Origin: Pleurodeles waltl
Lineage: Eukaryota; Chordata; Amphibia; Caudata; Salamandridae
NCBI RefSeq assembly: GCF_031143425.1
Contig: NC_090439.1
Location: 355,006,027-355,070,026 of the forward strand
Direction: 5' to 3'
Length of the DNA stretch: 64,000 nucleotides
Shown: piece after piece, positions 58,235 through 64,000 of the stretch
Position numbering within the stretch: the stretch's first letter is position 1
Layout of the letters: every line of letters starts with the position of its first letter
The notes under the pieces: generated by a model
The model's database searches: none
What the model was told of the DNA's origin: nothing
The model's input: only the letters and a program-made list of their open reading frames with translations
Position numbers and translations under genes: made by a program

Positions 58235-58322
58235 AATATTCAGGACGAAGGGCCAAAATTCAGAACAGAAATGCAGGACAGAGGGTCAAAATTTAGGACA
58301 AAAATTCAAGGACAAAGGTCAG
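58235..58322 (+). repeat. Short degenerate tandem repeat, about 33-bp unit
   Basis: CAAAATTCAGAACAGAAATG and the following GCAGGACAGAGGGT recur as CAAAATTTAGGACAAAAATT / CAAGGACAAAGGT; a third, poorer copy precedes them. About 2.7 units. Confidence 0.65.
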
Positions 58323-59349
58323 TTTTACAGACACACCCAAGAGAGGCTATGCCTCCCTATGTTATCAGTGCATTTATTTACTCTTTTTTAACATGCCACT
58401 ATTTATTCACTATGGTCTTTTTATAATTGTCTCCTGGTATGCTACATTCAGGTGTCACATTATGTCCTTGTTCGGTAGTAAATTATTTCCCTTCAGCACT
58501 GTGTCAATGCCATCACCCCACCCAAACCTACCCAATCTTTCTTAAAGAGAAAGTAACAACAACGTTTTGATTATATTTCTGAACATTTTAAAATCCCTGG
58601 CTGGCAGTTTGGGAAACATTAAGGGGATTAACCTTATGCTAGTTTAAACAAATTGAACAAAAACATCTGGCTCACCCCAACCGCCCATGGACTTTCAACC
58701 TTTTTTTTCTTTTTTTTTTAATAAGGCAGGGCAGATGGTGTGGGCGGTAGTCTCACACCTAATGTCAGGATGCGAGGTACCCACAACTTGTCTCACAGCA
58801 CTAGAGTGAATGTCTGTGACTCCACATCTCAGAACTGGGAACCCGAACTGCCAATCAAAGATAATAAAAGAGGAGGATGAAATTGAAATCAAATAGGAGA
58901 TTGTTGCTATGAACCCAGGATAAATAAGGAAGAGAAGAACAAGGTGGGACACTTCCTAAAATCAGATAAGATCGGTCCACCAAAACTATCAGAATGTATT
59001 GGGTACCTGGGGAGTTTTCTCTGCGGAGAGAAACAGAAGAGGACTGCCAAGTGATTGAACAAGCAGCGCCCACCCACCTTGGCAATTTCTACTGGTGCGA
59101 TAGTTTGCTGTTCGTGCTTGTAAAGGGTGAGCAGGACCCAGACCCCTTGCAAGGTTGTACAAGGCAATTGCCCGCTTTGTCCATGTCTTAAAATGGTTTT
59201 GAAACTGAATAAAAGCCAAACTAACGATCTGGGTTATCCCTAAGTGTCAAGTACACATAGAATCTTCAAAATATTTTGGATGTAAATTGCACAAACAAAA
59301 TGTAAACATTTCAAAATGTAATTAGTGTTTCGTTAACATATGGCACTGT
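58323..59349. other. Unassigned sequence upstream of exon 1
   Basis: No gene or family was recognised. The minus strand near 59040 has TTCTGTTTCTCTCCGCAG, a perfect-looking acceptor, but no exon with homology follows. Confidence 0.35.
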
Positions 59350-60280
59350 TATCCCCTGTATATACAATTGGACCTCAGAGTGAACTGGGAACCAGTTATC
59401 TTTCGATACCTAGTGATTAATATCTACCATTCTCTCACTGATTTGAAGGATGGAAATCTCAGCAGAGCATCACAGTCCCTCCGAGTCCAGTTTGCTTTTT
59501 GGTCTTCTCTTCTGCTTTCTGTAGTGGGCCATGTGGCACTAATGAAGATGGTATGCTACCCGGATGATAGTATTATTTTGCGAACCTTCCCCTGCTCGTC
59601 CTTCTTTCCTTCTTCAGAGATGCCATACATCTGATTTGGTCATTGGGGCGGCGTCAGGTAGCTCTTTCCACTCTAGAGCTACCCGTGACTGCGGGTGGAT
59701 TAGGCCTTCTGAACTTAGAACGCTATTATTCAGCTGCACAGGTCCAATTAGTGGCTCACTGGCTTTCTGCCTGCCCCCATGCATGAGATGAGGTTTGTCC
59801 GTAAAGACTTTTAAGGAGGGCTTACTGCAGTGCTTATTGTTTCCTACTGACCATTCTACAGATTATCATCCGGGGTTATCATGCACGGCTTTCTCTTGCG
59901 TTGCTAGAAGCTGTAAACTTACTGACACAAAGAAACCCTGTGCTCCTGCACTACCTTTGCTAAGCCTTCCCACTTGCACAGGACAGCTGTGCTCAGAGCA
60001 ACTCCATCAGTGGCATGCTGCAGGTGTCTTAAAATTGGGGGATTTGTTTCTGGATGGAAAGCTACTAAATTTCCAAACCATTGTGGTAGACTACCATCTT
60101 CACCCGGTCAACTCCTTACTTACAACCACCTTAAACAATCATTTAATGCCCCATTTAATGTCTGCCACCTAGCACTAAACCTATATGAGGTGTGCCAGAA
60201 GATCTACACCATAGGGACTGGGGGCAAACTGACAGAATGGGTGTACAGACCTTTCCTGCAACATTGAGACCACTCCAGGT
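59350..60280 (+). mobile_element. Tx1/L1-type LINE relic, C-terminal part
   Basis: Plus-strand translation in two frames gives VIFRYLVINIYHSLTDLKDG, then LSVVGHVALMKMVCYP (family: LSxxGRVALxKMxxLPRxLY). These are followed by VALSTLELPVTAGGLGLLNL, ERYYSAAQVQLVAHWLSACP and, after a break, HAAGVLKLGDLFLDGKLLNF. The order is that of the C-terminal half of Tx1/L1 ORF2 following the reverse transcriptase. There are stops and at least one frame change. It is truncated at its 5' end. Confidence 0.82.
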
Positions 60281-60945
60281 CTTCTCATCATACTACCTGG
60301 GTGATTGATGTGGACAAACCTCTGCAAGATACTGACTGGACTAAATACTGGACTTTCCCCACAAAGTATCCAACGGTTGTCACTTTAAGTACATTCATAG
60401 AGCTTCCTTGGGAATTCATTCAACCCATTGCTTGCCATTGGCATTGTAGTTTTTAACTCACATTTCGTGGCTTTCAATTTGCTGGCTTTATTTGTTTTAA
60501 GACTATGCAGCTTGAGTTCATCCCTTCACTTGCCCAAACCTTATTTACAGTATCTTTCTTAGTGCTCTCTTTCTGTCTACAGGCCTGTAAATCTTGTTCT
60601 TATCTCATCACATTTACTGTGCATTCAAAGAACGAGATTAAATGTCAGGCTCTGTCTTCGGTGGCAACTTAGTGTTTATTTTTCTTTCTCCGACTTCAAA
60701 GTGAGAGGATTTATGTGACAATCTTGCTGGATACTGGGGTTAGGAAAGAGTTTTTTCTATCACTTGGCAACATTTAAATAAACTTCAGAATATATTAGAA
60801 TTATGAGTACAAATCAAGCAAATTTTTGTTAATTCTGAACTGTGCCGGAAACTAATACCTTTATATTCAAAACAAATAATTGCATTAGGTGATGCAATTT
60901 CCACACATCATCGTCTGTGTTCTGTATAGTTTTATTTGAAAAACT
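60281..60945. other. Unassigned sequence
   Basis: May include the 3' end of the LINE relic. No further gene or repeat. Confidence 0.35.
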
Positions 60946-63375
60946 GTGTGGCTGAGCAATCTAATGGTTGTTTCAATCAAAAATGTGTTATCTGTAATGG
61001 CAGTGTGTTACTACACCATGCATACTCCACTCCACTCTGCTCTGCACCACTCCACACCATTGCACCCAACTCTGCATCACTTCACTTTACACAACTCCAG
61101 GCCACTGCACTGTGGGACACTGCACTCTTCTTCACTCCACTCTATGCCACTGCACTCTATGCAACTTTCCCACTACACCTGTGTACTTTACTCTGTATCA
61201 CCCTACTGTATGCTAATGCACTTTGCGTCTCTTTACACCACTTTGCTCTACTCCTCTGCACGCTATACCACTCCAGTCTAGGTAACACCAATCTAGTCCA
61301 CGCAACTTAACTCAATGCCACCCTGCAACACTGCACTGTACACCACTGCACTGTATGCTAATACACTCTATGCTAGTGCACTTTACTCTGTAACACTCAA
61401 CTCCATGCCCCTGCATTCTATATCAATACACTGTACGTCACTCTGACCTACTCTATGGCATGGCACTCTACACCACTTTGCTCCATGCCATCAAACTGTA
61501 TTCCACTCTACCCTGCATTTCTCCACTCTACGCCACTTCACTCTACTGTGAAACAATCTACTTTATGCCACTGCACTCTGCACCACTGCATTCTATGCCA
61601 CTGCACTCTACCATACACCTCTCCACTCTAAACAACTGCAGTATATGCCACAGCACTCTGACACTCTACTCTGCAACACTGCACTGGCCGCCACTATACT
61701 CTACACCACTCTACTCTGTACTACTGCATTCTGCACCAATACACTCTATTCCACTGCACTCTACACCACTATACTCTGCATAACTCCACTCTATGTCACT
61801 GCACTTTATAGCACTACACTCAGCTCTCCACTTCACCATGCTACACTACTCCACTCTGCAATACTCTATGCAACTCAAGTCTACTCTGCACTTTATGCCA
61901 CTGCACCACTCTACACTACTGCACTATCTGCCACTCTATTGTATGCCACTCTACTCCACTGCACTCTATGTCACTCTACTCTGCCCCATGCCACTGCATG
62001 CCACTGCACTCTATGCCAATGCACTCTAAACAACTGCACTGTATGTCACTGCCCTTTACTCTGTCACTGTACTCTATGCCACTGCTCTCTGTACCACTCT
62101 ACACCACTGCACTGACACTCTACTCTGCAACATTGCACTCTCTACCACTGTAAGCCACACCACTCTTCTCTGTACTACTGCATTCTATGCCACTGCACTC
62201 TACACCACTATACTCTATTCTGCACTGCACCACTCTACACCACCCTATGCCACTGCACTCAATGCCACACAAGTCTACTCTGTATTCTATGCCACTGCAC
62301 CACTCTGCACTACTGCACTCTGCCACTCTATTGTATGATACTCTACTCCACTGCACTCTATGCCACTCTACTCTGCTCTATGCCACTCTGTCACTGCACA
62401 CTATGCCCCACTGTACGCCACTGCCCTCCACTCTGCACAACTGTACTCTATGTCACTGCTCTCTGTGCCACTCTACAACACTGCACTACCACTCTACTCT
62501 GCAACACTGCACTCTCTGCCACTGTACTCTACACCACTCTACTCTGAGCTTCTGCATTCTATGCCACTGCACTCTATGCCACTATACTCTGCATCAGTCC
62601 ACTCTATGCCACTGCACTTTGCAGCACTATACTCTACTCTGCATTGCACCACTCTACGCCACTGCACTCTAAGCCACGCGAGTCTACTTGGCACTCTATG
62701 CCACTGCACCACTCTGCACTACTGCACTCTTTACCACTCTATTGTATGCCACTCTACTACACTGCACTCTACGCCACGCTACTCTGCCCTATATCACTCT
62801 ATGCCACTGCACTCAAGGCCAATGTACTGTACGCCACTGCCCTCTATTCTGCACCACTGTACTCTACGCCACTGCTCTCTCTGCCACTCTACACCACTGC
62901 ACTGACACTCTACTCTGCACCATTGTACTCTCCGACACTATACTCTACACCACTCTACTCTGTACTACTGCATTCTACGCCACTGCACTTTATGCCACTA
63001 TACTCTGCATCACTCCACTCTATGTCACTGCACTCTACAGCACTATACTCCACTCTGTACCGCACCAATCTGCACTACTCAAATCTACGCCACTGCACTC
63101 TATGCCACACAAGTCTACTATGCACTCTATGCCACTGCACCACTCTATACTACTGCACTCTCTGCCACTCTATTGTATGCCACTCTACTCCACTGCACTC
63201 TACCCCACTCTACTCTGCCCCACGCCACTCCATGCCACTGCACTCTAAACCACTGCACTCTACGTCAATGCACTCTAAACAACTGCACTATACTCTACTC
63301 TACACCACTGTGCTCTACACCACTGCTCCTATGCCACGCTACACCACTATGCCACTAACATTTAGCCATGCTGAA
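60946..63375 (+). repeat. C/A/T-rich pentamer satellite, 2.4 kb
   Basis: Built of CACTC, CACTG, TATGC, TACTC and TGCAC pentamers (typical run CCACTGCACTCTATGCCACT). Before 61650 the pattern is irregular. From about 61660 a higher-order pattern appears: CACTCTACTCTGCA at 61662, 62116, 62490 and 62906, a spacing of 454, 374 and 416 bases. Long open readings in all three plus frames (one to 63480) follow from the pentamer structure and are not genes. The GAGTG/CACTC step links it to the satellite at 23590-26230. Confidence 0.95.
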
Positions 63376-63409
63376 CAGCAGCCACTCTGGTGTATAACGT
63401 GGCTAAAAC

Positions 63410-63465
63410 ACATTGGCAAAGCCAATAACTCTTGCGTAGGTGAGACTTATTGGCTTTGCCAATGT
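63410..63465. repeat. Hairpin with two perfect 19-bp arms
   Basis: The arms ACATTGGCAAAGCCAATAA (63410-63428) and its exact reverse complement (63447-63465) flank an 18-base loop. Each arm contains the palindrome TTGGC-AAA-GCCAA, an inverted pair like the NF1-type TTGGC/GCCAA half-sites but with a 3-base spacer (5 is canonical). It directly follows the satellite and could be a MITE tip; no duplication was seen. Confidence 0.85.
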
Positions 63466-64000
63466 TTATTAGTACTATGAGGTGCTGAGGTCCCTGTAAG
63501 AACTGTGAATCTGTAAGTCCATATTTTAAACATGCATTACACACATCATATTATAGGCCGCTACAAAATGCAAAATATACATTTTGGTTAAATAAAAAAA
63601 AGTCCTTCTAAAATACAGATTTGAATAATATACAGTTTATACCTCGTACTAACATTTTTTTTATAACAGTCCAATAAAACCACACACTCGAAAGCTCACC
63701 TTGGGACATCCTTATAGTACCTCTCTAAAAGAAAATAGCTTTGTCATCAGAAAGCTTCAAGTAACTCCTTTGATTAAAGTCAATGCAGGTTTCCAAGCCC
63801 TTTTACATTTGCAGATTTACCAGTTACACACGTTTGCATTTCTTCAGGGAAGGAGACACGCTGGAAAGAAGGCCTTTTCGTATTTGTCTGCCCCTCTCTC
63901 CCTCAGAGCACAGGAGACTCCCTTCCTTTCAATCCAGCTGGGGAAACTGATCTGTCCTAATTACATTTTACATTTTGTCCTTTAGGTGAAAGGCTAAAAT
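63466..64000. other. Unassigned sequence
   Basis: No gene or repeat was recognised up to the window end. Confidence 0.35.

Noticed and set aside
59020..59070. Good splice acceptor (TTCTGTTTCTCTCCGCAG) on the minus strand
   Set aside because: No coding homology follows, and it lies upstream of the recognised first exon; it might at most border a non-coding exon.
62360..63480. Long open readings (up to 278 codons) in three plus frames
   Set aside because: They come from stop-poor pentamer satellite DNA; the peptides are five-residue repeats (such as MPLHS) and all frames are open at once.

Overview
The window looks like intronic DNA of one split vertebrate gene in a very large, transposon-rich genome. 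Long relics of Tx1-type L1, L2/CR1, Penelope, LTR and piggyBac elements, plus many small Harbinger-type inverted-repeat elements, fit a salamander best. From recalled family resemblance a newt (Salamandridae) is likely, but the species is an inference. I see no prokaryotic genes, CRISPR array, rRNA or tRNA.

One conserved host gene was found, on the minus strand. Three exons join in phase: exon 1 at 57933-57831 (start codon in strong Kozak context, donor GTAAGA), exon 2 at 36537-36393 (acceptor TTTGCAG, donor GTAAGA) and exon 3 at 12882-12769 (acceptor TTTTTAG, donor GTAAGT). They encode about 120 residues of a multi-pass membrane protein with the motif ITPAGWTFSIW and the exon-3 end NIGWLFLWDRE. 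Introns 1 and 2 are about 21.3 and 23.5 kb, and the gene continues to the left beyond recognisable exons. An unexplained hydrophobic open stretch with a good donor lies in intron 2 (22187-22050).

Layout. 1-12.7 kb: two small MITEs, a minus-strand Tx1/L1 relic (about 2.56-6.30 kb), an LTR fragment, an (AT)n tract and two abutting Harbinger-type MITEs. 12.8 kb: exon 3. 13-22 kb: LTR-derived blocks, a Penelope-like tail with a GIY-YIG endonuclease, and an L1 interrupted by an L2/CR1 element. 22.4-26.2 kb: a degenerate minisatellite and a 2.6-kb G/T-rich pentamer satellite. 28.5-30.4 kb: a GC-rich patch with a PES1 retrocopy and an L2-like scrap. 34.9 kb: a MITE. 36.4 kb: exon 2. 38.4-53.4 kb: a minus-strand internally deleted piggyBac copy (B), a solo LTR with a 5-bp target duplication, and a complete 7,025-bp piggyBac element (A) flanked by TTAA, followed by a Harbinger-type MITE. 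54-57 kb: a short tandem repeat, a MITE with TTA duplication and a hammerhead-like core. 57.9 kb: exon 1. 59.4-60.3 kb: another Tx1/L1 relic. 60.9-63.4 kb: a C/A/T-rich pentamer satellite. 63.4 kb: a 19-bp-arm hairpin.

All transposon genes seen here are broken by stops or frameshifts. The most notable structures are the piggyBac family with kilobase-scale repeat arms (hairpin array on the left, 382-384 bp units with one inverted unit on the right), the two pentamer satellites that share the GAGTG/CACTC step, and the hammerhead-like core.
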